Below the pieces are notes generated by a model that saw only the letters and a program-made list of their open reading frames with translations, had not been told where the DNA came from and ran no database searches. A stretch of DNA of 64,000 nt from Weissella viridescens (GTDB lineage Bacteria; Bacillota; Bacilli; Lactobacillales; Lactobacillaceae), in contig NZ_JQBM01000002.1 of the NCBI RefSeq assembly GCF_001437355.1, positions 1 to 64,000 on the forward strand, written 5' to 3'. Shown in pieces: positions 11,331 to 19,996 of the stretch; the first letter of the stretch is position 1; every line of letters begins with the position of its first letter. Both the position numbers and the translations under genes were made by a program.

Positions 11331-11560
11331 TAATCCGTTGCGCCCATCCCATTAATAACGAATCGTTCACCAGATGGTACCGCAACAATATCACCAGGAT
11401 AAAGCTTACGGCCACGGCGATCATCGGGTTCTTGATTTACCAAGACTGTATTTTCACGTAGATACCATTTTGCTTGTCCACCAGTTTCTGTTACGTTGGC
11501 CTGCTTTAATAATTGCCCCAGTGTAATGTATGGTGTTTGAATATTGATTTCTTCAGCCAA
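11330..11560 (-). CDS. yaaA: S4-domain protein YaaA
   Basis: A 76-residue RNA-binding S4-domain protein always found between dnaN and recF in Firmicutes; its role is thought to lie in ribosome function. The S4 core is [24 protein letters not shown] chose TTG at 11560 as start (product begins MAEEINIQ) because AGGAGG lies 7 bases upstream; an in-frame TTG at 11584 would place that SD inside the coding region. A strong promoter lies upstream at 11606-11634. Confidence 0.88.
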   Translation of the reverse strand: MAEEINIQTPYITLGQLLKQANVTETGGQAKWYLRENTVLVNQEPDDRRGRKLYPGDIVAVPSGERFVINGMGATD

Positions 11561-11605
11561 TTGAACCCCTCCTATTTGAAACAAAGTGTCATTTCTCTAC
11601 TTTCT

Positions 11606-11634
11606 ATTATACGCTTTCATAGGACTTTTCACAA
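11606..11634 (-). promoter_or_regulatory. Promoter for yaaA-recF-gyrBA
   Basis: On the minus strand, -35 TTGTGA (11629-11634), 17-base spacer, consensus -10 TATAAT (11606-11611). Placed after the dnaN terminator, it makes yaaA-recF-gyrB-gyrA a unit separable from dnaA-dnaN. Confidence 0.75.
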
Positions 11635-11684
11635 TCTTAAAAAGCCGATATACGCATTCTGAACAATTTATGTCAAATGTGACA

Positions 11685-11735
11685 AAAAAGCCGAAAACCC
11701 CTTCTGAATTCTTAAAAGGCAATTTTCGGCTTTTT
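11685..11735 (-). terminator. Terminator after dnaN
   Basis: Complementary 13-base arms (11685-11697 and 11723-11735) enclose a 25-base loop, with A/T runs at the ends, directly past the dnaN stop codon. Confidence 0.75.
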
Positions 11736-11736
11736 A

Positions 11737-12867
11737 TTAGTATGTGCGTACTGGCGTAATTAATTGAATGAAGTTAGTTTCATTGTTCGTTGGTACTAAC
11801 GTGAAGGGATCCAAAGGTGTTTTGAACCCAATTTGGATTTCTTCATCACCAAACGACTTCAATGCTTCCCGCATATAATCTGGGTTAAATGAAATCGTTA
11901 ATTCATCCCCTGAAGTTTGTGCAGCAAAAATTTCTTCTTCAACACGTCCAACTTCAGGTGAATTTGATGAAATCGTTGAACGACTATCACTCACCATAAA
12001 TTGGATTACGTTTGAGCGACCTTCGTGACTAAGTAAAGCTGCACGTTCAATCGTTTGCAACAAGTCACGCGCATTAATCGTTAGTGTTGTTCGCTTTTCT
12101 GTTGGAATCAAACGTGATGCATCTGGATAGTTTCCTTCTAGCAAACGTGAATAGAACACTGTGTTTTCACCAAGTTGGAAAATCACTTGATTTTCAGCAA
12201 CCCGAACATCAACTGTTTCAACATCATCAAGCATGGCTTGGAGTTGTGTCAATGAAGGCCCTGGAATGATGATATCAGCGTTGACATCAGATTCACCGAA
12301 GGTTACTGTGCGCTGTGCTAAACGGTGTCGATCAGTCGCAACAGCTGTTAAATTCCCACCAGCGATGATGAAGTGAACCCCTGTTAAGATTGGTTGACTT
12401 AATTGTTTTGAAACTGCAATCACCGTTTGGCTAATCACTTCAGTCAATGTGGCTGCTGGCAAAATTAAATGGTTAGTGACTTCAATTTCTGGCAAGTGCG
12501 GATAACTTTGCGCATCTTGTCCATTAATATCAAATTCAGCACTTTCAGATGTTATTTTGGCTTGTAAACCATCATTGTTAGTCAAAGTGAAAGTTTCACC
12601 AGGTAGACGTTTTACGATATTAGCAAAAAATGATGCTGGTAAAACAAGTGCTCCTGGTTGGGTTTGTTCTAATTTAGCTTGATCATCACTGAATGGGATT
12701 TTCGTTTCAATCGAAATATCTGTATTAGATCCGGTTAAAGTTAACCCTGTCTCATCTAATTCTAATTTAACACCTGTCAAAATTGGCATTGATGTACGTG
12801 AAGAAATAGCACGACTGACATGATTCATTGCTTTAATAAATTCTGAACGATTAATTGTAAATTGCAT
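11737..12867 (-). CDS. dnaN: DNA polymerase III sliding clamp (beta subunit)
   Basis: The ring-shaped processivity clamp. The 376-residue product begins MQFTINRSEF and ends with LITPVRTY, both typical of the family. The frame extends 14 codons further upstream, but the internal ATG at 12867 has GAGGAG at correct spacing and matches family starts. It follows dnaA on the same strand, separated by a DnaA-box-containing spacer. Confidence 0.97.
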   Translation of the reverse strand: MQFTINRSEFIKAMNHVSRAISSRTSMPILTGVKLELDETGLTLTGSNTDISIETKIPFSDDQAKLEQTQPGALVLPASFFANIVKRLPGETFTLTNNDGLQAKITSESAEFDINGQDAQSYPHLPEIEVTNHLILPAATLTEVISQTVIAVSKQLSQPILTGVHFIIAGGNLTAVATDRHRLAQRTVTFGESDVNADIIIPGPSLTQLQAMLDDVETVDVRVAENQVIFQLGENTVFYSRLLEGNYPDASRLIPTEKRTTLTINARDLLQTIERAALLSHEGRSNVIQFMVSDSRSTISSNSPEVGRVEEEIFAAQTSGDELTISFNPDYMREALKSFGDEEIQIGFKTPLDPFTLVPTNNETNFIQLITPVRTY

Positions 12868-12904
12868 TTGACTCTCCTCATGAACATGTATCAAGCGTTG
12901 CTTA

Positions 12905-13060
12905 TGCATGATTTATTTATAAATATAAAAAATAGTAATAGTAATAAGGGGTGTGGATACTGTGGATAACTCTAATACAGTTGATTATACCAATAATTGG
13001 TCTATGTGGATGACTGTGTGGATAACTTTTTTCAAACTTTCGACTTATCCACAGGCAGGA
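12905..13060. other. oriC element between dnaA and dnaN (DnaA boxes)
   Basis: The spacer holds three exact DnaA boxes, TGTGGATAA at 12961-12969 and 13017-13025 and TTATCCACA at 13045-13053, plus near matches such as TGTGGATAC and TGTGGATGA. It is the second half of the bipartite origin typical of Firmicutes. Confidence 0.8.
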
Positions 13061-13065
13061 TTGTG

Positions 13066-14481
13066 TTAATCGCTTAGCTTCTCGCGAATTTCTTCAACCT
13101 GACGTTGTAGTTGTTCATCTTCTGCAATCTTCTTTTCAATTTTTTCTGTAGAATGCATCACAGTTGTGTGATCCTTACCACCAAAGGTACGTCCGATTTG
13201 AGGTAAAGAATCTTGAGTTAGTTCACGAGCCAAATACATTGCTATTTGACGTGGTACCACAATTTCTTTATTACGCTTTTTACCATTCAAGTCATCAATC
13301 GTGACATCGAAGTAAGTTGCCACAGTATCTTGAATAATAGGTACAGTGATGGCACGCTGACGCTTAAAGCTCATCTTTTCCAAGATTGAACGTGCTGTTT
13401 CTACAGTGACATCGGCTTTACTAAACTTCATCTTACCAACAACTTGATTGAAGACACCTTCCAAGTCACGGACGTTCGTATCAACGGCTGCCGCGATTTC
13501 ATCAATCACATCATTTGGAATGTTGAGATTTTCTTGATCGGACTTATTCCGTAAAATGGCAACTCGTGTAGGTAAATCTGGTTTGGTGATGTTTGCTGAG
13601 TAACCTTGTCCGAAACGAGTGACTAAACGCATCTCTAACCCGGGGATTTCTTTAGGTAGTTTATCTGAAGTTAAAACGATCTGGTTATTTTCACGGGTAA
13701 TGGCATTAAATGTATTGAAGAATTCTTCTTGAATTTTTTCCTTACCGGCCAAGAATTGAACATCGTCAACCATTAGTAAATCAGTACTACGATACTCGCG
13801 CTTAAAGGCTTCGGTAGCTTTAGGTCCACGGCGCAACGCTTCAGTAAAGTCATTGATGAAATCTTCAGTGGTGATGAATTTTACCTTAGCTTCAGGGGTG
13901 CGTTCTAAAACAGCATTTCCAATGGACTGCATTAAGTGGGTTTTGCCAAGTCCAACGCCTCCGTAAATTAACAATGGGTTCCATTGTGTTCCAGGATTGT
14001 CAGCCACAGCTTGCGCAACTGAATAAGCCTCTCGATTTTCGTCAGACGAAACAAATGTGTCAAAACGGAATTCGGGGTTTAGGGTCGCTTTTGTGATGAA
14101 GTTTGAAGCCAAGACAGTTGAATCACCATCGTCAGATTCGACAGGGTCATTTGTAGACGAGTCGGCTGGATTCAAATCCAATTGGGTTGGTTTTGGTTCT
14201 ATATATGTAACGGACGGCATAACATAAGTTGGCTGTCCGTTGAGAGACATGGTTGCCATCATTGCGGATTGGACGAAAGATTGCGTGTAAGCATTACCGT
14301 CAGTTTGCCATTCATCAGCAACATTTTCATGATTACTGGTCAATTGCAAAGTAACAGAATTATTATCATTTTCAATGATAGCGACCGGAGTCAAACTATC
14401 AATATAAGTTGCATATGAAAATTCATTGGTTTTCTTTCTCAAATCTTCTTTGATGGCATTCCAAAGTTGGATAGGATCCAT
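13066..14481 (-). CDS. dnaA: Chromosomal replication initiator DnaA
   Basis: Binds DnaA boxes and melts oriC. The 471-residue protein shows domain I (start MDPIQLWNAI), an acidic linker near residues 105-120, AAA+ Walker A GGVGLGKTH (about 175-183), Walker B LLMVDDVQF, and the C-terminal DNA-binding signature GRTFGGKDHTTVMHS. AGGAGG lies 9 bases before the ATG. The gene is surrounded by DnaA boxes, consistent with autoregulation. Confidence 0.98.
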   Translation of the reverse strand: MDPIQLWNAIKEDLRKKTNEFSYATYIDSLTPVAIIENDNNSVTLQLTSNHENVADEWQTDGNAYTQSFVQSAMMATMSLNGQPTYVMPSVTYIEPKPTQLDLNPADSSTNDPVESDDGDSTVLASNFITKATLNPEFRFDTFVSSDENREAYSVAQAVADNPGTQWNPLLIYGGVGLGKTHLMQSIGNAVLERTPEAKVKFITTEDFINDFTEALRRGPKATEAFKREYRSTDLLMVDDVQFLAGKEKIQEEFFNTFNAITRENNQIVLTSDKLPKEIPGLEMRLVTRFGQGYSANITKPDLPTRVAILRNKSDQENLNIPNDVIDEIAAAVDTNVRDLEGVFNQVVGKMKFSKADVTVETARSILEKMSFKRQRAITVPIIQDTVATYFDVTIDDLNGKKRNKEIVVPRQIAMYLARELTQDSLPQIGRTFGGKDHTTVMHSTEKIEKKIAEDEQLQRQVEEIREKLSD

Positions 14482-14522
14482 TTTGGACGACCTCCTAAAA
14501 AGAATTAACTGGTGCAGAATAG

Positions 14523-14942
14523 TTATCCACAGAGCAAACTGTGAATAAATCTTATCACGTCACTCATTGTAACAGGGATATATTGAGTTTTCCACAGCTA
14601 AAAACGCGCTAGATAGGGAATCTAAACCACTATAAATAACAAAAAGAGATATTCACAGGCTGTGGAAAAAGTTATTCGACTTCCCACAGGGGTGTGATTA
14701 AAAAAAATAGGAAATTGTGGATATCTGTGGATAACTAACTGAAAATTGAGTTATCCATAACTAATTGTGGATAAGCGGATGTTACCATAGCAGTATTCAA
14801 CAGACTTATCCACATATTCACAGGGGTAACCAAATTTATTTATACACCGCTGTGGATAATGTGGATAAACTGTGGAAATTGTGGAAAAACTACATAACAG
14901 AGTGTTAGGTGGGGTGTGGTTATCCACATAACAGAGCGTTAG
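14523..14942. other. oriC: Chromosomal origin oriC, main DnaA-box cluster
   Basis: Seven exact DnaA boxes lie at 14523, 14726, 14766, 14806, 14851, 14860 and 14920, four of them in minus orientation, with several one-mismatch boxes between them. The 17-base segment at 14892-14908 is repeated at 14926-14942 with one change. An AT-rich stretch at 14950-14985 could serve as unwinding element. Gene orientation diverges here: dnaA leftward, rpmH rightward. Confidence 0.9.
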
Positions 14943-15076
14943 ATTTGGGATAACTTTTTTATTTTGAAATATTCAAATTAACCGGCCTGTTTTAAGTTTT
15001 TGAAGTCATACATTTGGTATAATAGGTAGCAACATTCAATAAAGAATCTTTTTTTGGATGCAAAAGTTCGTTTTGC

Positions 15077-15147
15077 TTGAATTGTATTTCGACAAATGGT
15101 ATTATGGAAAACGAATTGTGGTTTGGCCTCGCCAACCGCAGGCCAAA
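15077..15147 (+). promoter_or_regulatory. rpmH promoter and leader hairpin
   Basis: -35 TTGAAT (15077-15082), 17 bases, -10 TATTAT (15100-15105). The leader then forms a perfect 8-base-pair hairpin, TTTGGCCT (15122-15129) with AGGCCAAA (15140-15147), ending some 14 bases before the SD GAGAGGTG of rpmH. The hairpin could be an autoregulatory or stability element. Confidence 0.7.
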
Positions 15148-15175
15148 TCTAACTACGAATGAGAGGTGTTTTCAC

Positions 15176-15310
15176 ATGAAGCGTACATATCAACCTAAGA
15201 AGCGCCATCGCTCACGTGTGCATGGTTTTCGTAAGCGCATGAGCACTAGCAACGGACGTAAGGTATTAGCCCGTCGCCGTCAAAAGGGCCGTAAGGCATT
15301 GTCAGCCTAA
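15176..15310 (+). CDS. rpmH: 50S ribosomal protein L34
   Basis: A 44-residue, highly basic ribosomal protein starting [18 protein letters not shown], the family hallmark. The ATG at 15176 follows GAGAGGTG; the frame is open further upstream but the longer version would include promoter and hairpin. First gene of the rpmH-rnpA-yidC unit on the plus side of oriC. Confidence 0.98.
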   Translation: MKRTYQPKKRHRSRVHGFRKRMSTSNGRKVLARRRQKGRKALSA

Positions 15311-15349
15311 GTAGGTCATACCTTCTATAGGAATTACTGATGAATGATG

Positions 15350-15394
15350 CGCGTGATGCGGCCAGGAATGGTTGCATGGCGCGTTTTCTTTTTG
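15350..15394 (+). terminator. Partial terminator between rpmH and rnpA
   Basis: A 14-position stem (15350-15363 with 15370-15383, one mismatch) followed by TTTTCTTTTT. It lies inside the rpmH-rnpA spacer and probably lowers transcription into rnpA, giving more L34 than RNase P protein. Confidence 0.7.
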
Positions 15395-15410
15395 TCTTAA
15401 TGGAGAAAAA

Positions 15411-15797
15411 ATGAGAAAAAGTTATCGAGTTAAATCAGAAGCTGACTTTCAAAAGGTTTTCGATCAGCATCACTCGGTCGCAAATAAAATGTTTATTGTT
15501 TACACGATGCAACGTGATCAACCTACCCACTTTCGTTTAGGAATATCAATTTCTAAAAAAGTTGGGTTGCGTGGTCACGAGCGCGTTTGGGTAAAACGTC
15601 GGATTCGACAAAGTGTTTTAGAATTTAAACCACGATTACGTCAGGATATGGATATTTTAGTCATTGCGCGTCCAAGTGCACACGATCAAGACATGGCGAC
15701 CATTAAGAAAAATCTAGAGCACGTCTTTAATTTAGCGCATTTATTTGTTGATACAGATGAACAAACGCATGACGCTAGTTCAACGGAGAAGAATTAA
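15411..15797 (+). CDS. rnpA: Ribonuclease P protein component
   Basis: Protein subunit of RNase P, which trims tRNA 5' ends. The 128-residue product starts [17 protein letters not shown] and has the family motif near [14 protein letters not shown]. The in-frame ATG at 15372 lies within the terminator hairpin, so the ATG at 15411 preceded by GGAG is preferred. One base separates it from yidC. Confidence 0.96.
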   Translation: MRKSYRVKSEADFQKVFDQHHSVANKMFIVYTMQRDQPTHFRLGISISKKVGLRGHERVWVKRRIRQSVLEFKPRLRQDMDILVIARPSAHDQDMATIKKNLEHVFNLAHLFVDTDEQTHDASSTEKN

Positions 15798-15798
15798 T

Positions 15799-16635
15799 AT
15801 GAAAGATACCCTAAAGAAGTTTTTGTATATGCGTTCTTTCCCAGTCGCTATTATCGCGTTAATTATTATGGTAATTGCTGGCGTTACCTACAATGGGCCG
15901 GTTGGTTCAGGTTCAGGATTGTGGAGCGGAGTCATTGTTGGCGCTGTTTCGCGTTCTATTTTAGGTGTGTCGGCATGGTTGGGGAATAATTATGGTTTAG
16001 GAATTATTGCCTTCACCATTTTGATTCGACTATTGATTTTGCCATTGATGGTACATCAAACCGAATCTACCATTAAGATGCAAGAAATTTCACCTCAACT
16101 GCAAGCTTTGCAAAAGAAGTATAAGTCAAAGGATCAAGATTCTATGATGGCTTTGCAAGCAGAGCAAAAAGCATTGTACAAAGAAGCGGGTGTAAATCCA
16201 TTTGCAAGTTTTATTCCATTGATTGTGCAATTACCAATTTTGATGGCGCTATATTCAGCCATTCAAACAACAAAGGTCTTGCAACACGGAACATTCTTGT
16301 GGGTACAATTGGGTGAACGTGATCCATACTTCATCTTGCCTATCTTAGCGGCTGCCTTTACTTTCCTATCTTCATACATTGTGATGATGGGACAGCCAGA
16401 GCGAAACACGATGACAACGACAATGACCTTTATGATGCCAGTGATGATTTTCATCTTTGCGATTAATGTGCCATCTGTTTTGTCACTTTACTGGGTAGTT
16501 TCCAATGCGTTCCAAGTGGCTCAAACTTGGACATTGCAAAACCCAATTAAGTTACGTGAACAACGTGAGGCAAAGAAAGCGGCTGAAAAAGCACGTGAAC
16601 GGGCTATTAAAAAGGCCAAGCGATCAAAGAAATAA
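15799..16635 (+). CDS. yidC: Membrane protein insertase YidC/OxaA
   Basis: Inserts membrane proteins with or without SecYEG. The 278-residue protein has an N-terminal hydrophobic segment, five membrane segments in the YidC core (YGLGIIAFTILIRLLILPLM with the conserved Arg, then INVPSVLSLYWVVSNAF), and a basic Lys-rich tail. Unlike many Gram-positive homologues, the N-terminal segment (IALIIMVIAGVTYNG) has no lipobox cysteine. The jag gene that often follows is absent; lepB is next. Confidence 0.93.
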   Translation: MKDTLKKFLYMRSFPVAIIALIIMVIAGVTYNGPVGSGSGLWSGVIVGAVSRSILGVSAWLGNNYGLGIIAFTILIRLLILPLMVHQTESTIKMQEISPQLQALQKKYKSKDQDSMMALQAEQKALYKEAGVNPFASFIPLIVQLPILMALYSAIQTTKVLQHGTFLWVQLGERDPYFILPILAAAFTFLSSYIVMMGQPERNTMTTTMTFMMPVMIFIFAINVPSVLSLYWVVSNAFQVAQTWTLQNPIKLREQREAKKAAEKARERAIKKAKRSKK

Positions 16636-16648
16636 GCATCAATTAGTT

Positions 16649-16687
16649 AAAAAAAGGACTGGTTTTTAAAAAACTAGTCCTTTTTTT
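16649..16687 (+). terminator. Terminator after yidC
   Basis: An A-run, a GGACT(G)GTTTTT stem paired with AAAAAC(T)AGTCC, and seven T residues; symmetric enough to act both ways. Confidence 0.85.
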
Positions 16688-16751
16688 AAGGTCTAAAACA
16701 GTTAATCGGTCTATTATGTTAAAATGAAGTGATGTAAAGAAGGAGTCACAT

Positions 16752-17372
16752 ATGAAAATCATTAAAAGTATTTTATCTTGGATCATTCCGATTGCAGTTG
16801 GTTTGCTGATTGCATGGGGTGTTACGCACTTCATCGTGAGCTTTGTACGTGTTGATGGAACGTCAATGGCACCAAACCTTTCAAACAATGAACGTGTTGT
16901 TCAATTTGTGAATGGTAAAGTTCGACGTGGTAGCGTCATTGTTTTTGATGCGCAGGGTGAAGATCCCTCAGTTACCGAAAGCAAGAAGTACGTGAAGCGT
17001 GTTATTGGTGTTCCTGGCGACACAATTAGCGCAACGAATGGCGAAATTAAGGTCAACGGTAAGAAAATTAACCAAGACTATATTTCTGAGAGCCAACAAT
17101 ATGCAACAAACAATCCGGGGCCAGTTAATATTGGTAACTGGAGTAGCTTGAAGCAATTGGGAACACGCATGGAATGGCAACAAGCTAAGCCAGTCAAGGT
17201 TCCTGCAGGCAAGTACTTTGTGCTTGGTGATCATCGCTCTGTCTCAAATGATTCTCGTTACTGGGGATTTGTGGATGGAAGCAAGGTTTCAGGTGTGGTC
17301 AAGGTTCCATTCTGGGATAATAGCGACAAAAAGACCGCTATTAATGAGCAATGGAAACATTTTTTTGAATAA
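16752..17372 (+). CDS. lepB: Signal peptidase I
   Basis: Cleaves signal peptides of secreted proteins on the outer face of the membrane. One N-terminal membrane anchor (residues about 7-30) is followed by the catalytic Ser in DGTSMAPNL, the catalytic Lys in KKYVKRVIGVPGD, and box E GDHRSVSNDSRYWG. At 206 residues it is the usual Gram-positive type. AGGAG lies 7 bases before the ATG; it is monocistronic. Confidence 0.95.
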   Translation: MKIIKSILSWIIPIAVGLLIAWGVTHFIVSFVRVDGTSMAPNLSNNERVVQFVNGKVRRGSVIVFDAQGEDPSVTESKKYVKRVIGVPGDTISATNGEIKVNGKKINQDYISESQQYATNNPGPVNIGNWSSLKQLGTRMEWQQAKPVKVPAGKYFVLGDHRSVSNDSRYWGFVDGSKVSGVVKVPFWDNSDKKTAINEQWKHFFE

Positions 17373-17384
17373 TGGTCATTAAAT

Positions 17385-17418
17385 AAGACCCACGGTTTTA
17401 AACCGTGGGTCTTTTTTT
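17385..17418 (+). terminator. Terminator after lepB
   Basis: Inverted repeat AAGACCCACGG / CCGTGGGTCTT around a short AT loop, followed by seven T. Confidence 0.9.
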
Positions 17419-17442
17419 GGCAGATTTTAAAAAAAGTTGAAC

Positions 17443-17463
17443 AAAAAAAACGCCAGTTGGCGT
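17443..17463 (-). terminator. Terminator after the heme-uptake operon
   Basis: On the minus strand a 6-base-pair stem (ACGCCA / TGGCGT) followed by eight T, overlapping the end of the ATPase gene region. Short but well placed, back to back with the lepB terminator. Confidence 0.7.
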
Positions 17464-17468
17464 CTTTT

Positions 17469-18155
17469 TTAAAGTTCAGGAATAATTAAACGTTGCCCAG
17501 CATGTTCCACAATTGAAAGTGGTAACTTAAACGTCTCTGACAGTAAAGTTTCGTCCATTAATTCAGTGACACTTCCCGTAATCAGTTGTTTATTGGCATC
17601 AATTAACCAAATATTTTGGCTGTTACTAAAAGCCTGTGTTAAATCATGTAAAATCATGAGCACTGTGAAGCCACGTTGGGCTTGTAAAGTTGTCAGTGCC
17701 TTTAGGAAAATTTGCTGGTAGTACAAATCTAAGTAAGTTGTTGGTTCGTCTAATAGAAGTAAATCAGGTTCTTGGTGTAAAACATACCCTAACCAGACCA
17801 GTTGACGTTGCCCACCAGAAAGTTTTTCAATTGGTCGATCCAAAAGTTGTTTGAGTTGTAAGAGATTCAAGACTTCTTCATCAAGTGTGTCACGTTGAAT
17901 GGTTAATAATGCACGTACAGCCAACGGTTCAAACAATTCATTTTTCTGTGCTAATAGTGCAATTTTATCGGGGATGCCAATAATCTGGCCACTCTCGGGC
18001 TGAATTGATTGTGTAATTAGATTAAATAGCGTTGATTTTCCGATGCCATTAGGGCCGATTAAACAAGTAATCTCATGATCAATTAGTTCAGCACTCGCAT
18101 CGTTGAAAATTGTTTTGTTGCCAATGGCGTAAGAAATGTGATCTAAAGTCAACAT
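17469..18155 (-). CDS. Heme/iron ABC transporter ATP-binding protein
   Basis: ATPase of a FecCDE/Isd-type importer, last gene of the NEAT operon. Walker A GPNGIGKST (about residues 34-42), signature LSGGQRQ, Walker B LLLLDEPT and H-loop LHDLTQAF are intact. The 228 residues are slightly short for the family. It starts one base after the permease stop, implying coupling. Its substrate is inferred from the NEAT neighbours. Confidence 0.88.
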   Translation of the reverse strand: MLTLDHISYAIGNKTIFNDASAELIDHEITCLIGPNGIGKSTLFNLITQSIQPESGQIIGIPDKIALLAQKNELFEPLAVRALLTIQRDTLDEEVLNLLQLKQLLDRPIEKLSGGQRQLVWLGYVLHQEPDLLLLDEPTTYLDLYYQQIFLKALTTLQAQRGFTVLMILHDLTQAFSNSQNIWLIDANKQLITGSVTELMDETLLSETFKLPLSIVEHAGQRLIIPEL

Positions 18156-18156
18156 G

Positions 18157-19086
18157 TTAACGGCCTCCCTTAATTAAAAGCAAAATGAAGAGTGGGCCAC
18201 TGATAGCAAGTAAGACCGCACTAGCTGGCAGTTCAGTCGGCGCAACCACTGTTCGCGCAATGGTATCGGCATTTAGCAACAAGAGACTCCCCCACAAACT
18301 AGTTGGGAGGAAGAGTGCTTGTGCTTTTGCCTGTGGGGCCATTAAACGAGAGATTTGGGGTAAGACTGCCCCTAAGAAGAAAATCACGCCTAGTAGACCA
18401 GTAACGGCCCCAGACCAGAGCCCAACAATCGCTAAGACGAGGTAAAGCATGCGTGATTCCGGGACCTTCAGTAAGCGTAATTGCTCTGAATTTAGTGCGA
18501 AATACTTTAAGTTGGGCCAGACTAGAATTAACAGCATGATTCCGATGACCAACATAACGAGCAGTTGCCAGGTTTGGGACCAGGTAACAGTGCTTAATGA
18601 GGGCAACGGAACGCCGAAACCAGTAGTCGTTAATTGTGTTAGTGACTGAAAAGTCATGGCTGTGGCGATTCCAACCAAGATAAGTTGCATTGTTGAGCGT
18701 TGCTTCAGAATGCATAGACGCCAAATGAGAAGTAAAATAACCCCACAAATTCCAGCAATTATAACATTGGCATTCGTCAAAAATGGTAGCATCACAATAA
18801 TACATAAAGTTAAAAACTGTGAACCATTCATAATGCCTAAAATTGAAGCATCAACTAAGTGATTGCGTAGCACAAGTTGCAATAAGATGCCACTCATCCC
18901 AATCATGGCGCCACCAACGACAGCGACAATAATGCGTGGAAAACGGTAGTTAATGGCAAGTTGCCAAGCATCAGAATGACCTTGTAGCAAAGCCGTGAGT
19001 GATAAGTGCGTGCTTCCTAACAGCAAAGCCGCCCCAATACTGATGATAAGGGCGGCTGCTAGGATCACGTTGTATGCTTTATGCAT
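18157..19086 (-). CDS. Heme/iron ABC transporter permease, FecCD family
   Basis: A 309-residue integral membrane protein of the BtuC/FecCD family with about 9 membrane segments and the typical PRIIVAVVGGAMIGMSGILLQ start of the core and GPLFILLLIKGGR-type C-terminus. AAGGAGACC precedes its ATG, 15 bases from the upstream binding-protein gene. With the downstream ATPase it forms the channel of the putative heme importer. Confidence 0.88.
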   Translation of the reverse strand: MHKAYNVILAAALIISIGAALLLGSTHLSLTALLQGHSDAWQLAINYRFPRIIVAVVGGAMIGMSGILLQLVLRNHLVDASILGIMNGSQFLTLCIIVMLPFLTNANVIIAGICGVILLLIWRLCILKQRSTMQLILVGIATAMTFQSLTQLTTTGFGVPLPSLSTVTWSQTWQLLVMLVIGIMLLILVWPNLKYFALNSEQLRLLKVPESRMLYLVLAIVGLWSGAVTGLLGVIFFLGAVLPQISRLMAPQAKAQALFLPTSLWGSLLLLNADTIARTVVAPTELPASAVLLAISGPLFILLLIKGGR

Positions 19087-19101
19087 AACGTGGTCTCCTT
19101 T

Positions 19102-19995
19102 TTAATTTTTGTCTGCATCAGCAAGCCAAGTTTGAATTTGCTTAAAGGCTTTTGGAGCATTCATGTTGGCAGTCATGCTGAAGGTTGGTTCTTTAGCTTG
19201 GTAGACATGGTTCTCCTTAACAGCCTTGATGTTTTTCCAACTGTCAGACTTGAACTCTGTCTTGAAACTATCAAAAACACTTTGATCCATGGCGTGCGCC
19301 ATTGTGATAATCACATCAGGTTGTTCCTTAGCAATTTGTTCAGTGTTTGGTTGAACATAGTCACTCTTAGAACTGCTTGTTGTGACAACTTTTCCGCCAG
19401 CACGCTCAATTAAATCACCAACATAGCTGTACTTGGTTCCAGCTAGGAATGACCCACCAGGCATCCCCATCAAAAGCAAAACCTTAGGATGCTTCTTCGT
19501 AGAAGTATCCTTCAAATCAAGCTTATGCTTCAATTCAGCAGCCTTGACAGGCTTATTGTAGGTCTTACCAAGACTAGTAATGCTGTTTTGTAAATCAGCA
19601 ACTGTTTTGAAATTTAAAATTTCAGTGTGAATGTTGTCGCTTGATAACTTCTTTTGATAATCATCAACTAACGCTTGATCGACATAAACAGCATCTGGCT
19701 TTAATGAAACGATTTTTTCAATATTTGGTGAGACGTGATTACCCACCTGAGGTAAGTCCTTATAGCGTTTTGGCACACTTTGCTTTTCACCTGGCGTGGC
19801 AACACCGACAACCTGCTTAATCCCCAATTGATCAAAGACCTGGGTTTGCGCATTGGTTGTGGTAACGACACGCTTATATGACTTTGCATTATCACTGGCA
19901 TTGCTTTGGCTAAAGGCTAGCCATAACCAGCCCCCAGCTAAAATAAGCAAAAGGACAAAACAAAGTGACAAGAGACGAATTTGTTTTTTTGACAT
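19102..19995 (-). CDS. IsdE-like heme/iron substrate-binding protein
   Basis: A 297-residue periplasmic-binding-type protein (FepB/IsdE fold: VVGVATPGE, IEKIVSLKPDAVYVD, QPDVIITMAHAM). It has an N-terminal membrane segment but no lipobox cysteine, so it appears held by an uncleaved anchor rather than a lipid. ATG 19995 (MSKKQIRLL) is chosen over an upstream frame extension because AGGAAG precedes it. It lies one base beyond the stop of the small NEAT gene. Heme specificity is inferred from the operon. Confidence 0.85.
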   Translation of the reverse strand: MSKKQIRLLSLCFVLLLILAGGWLWLAFSQSNASDNAKSYKRVVTTTNAQTQVFDQLGIKQVVGVATPGEKQSVPKRYKDLPQVGNHVSPNIEKIVSLKPDAVYVDQALVDDYQKKLSSDNIHTEILNFKTVADLQNSITSLGKTYNKPVKAAELKHKLDLKDTSTKKHPKVLLLMGMPGGSFLAGTKYSYVGDLIERAGGKVVTTSSSKSDYVQPNTEQIAKEQPDVIITMAHAMDQSVFDSFKTEFKSDSWKNIKAVKENHVYQAKEPTFSMTANMNAPKAFKQIQTWLADADKN

Positions 19996-19996
19996 G

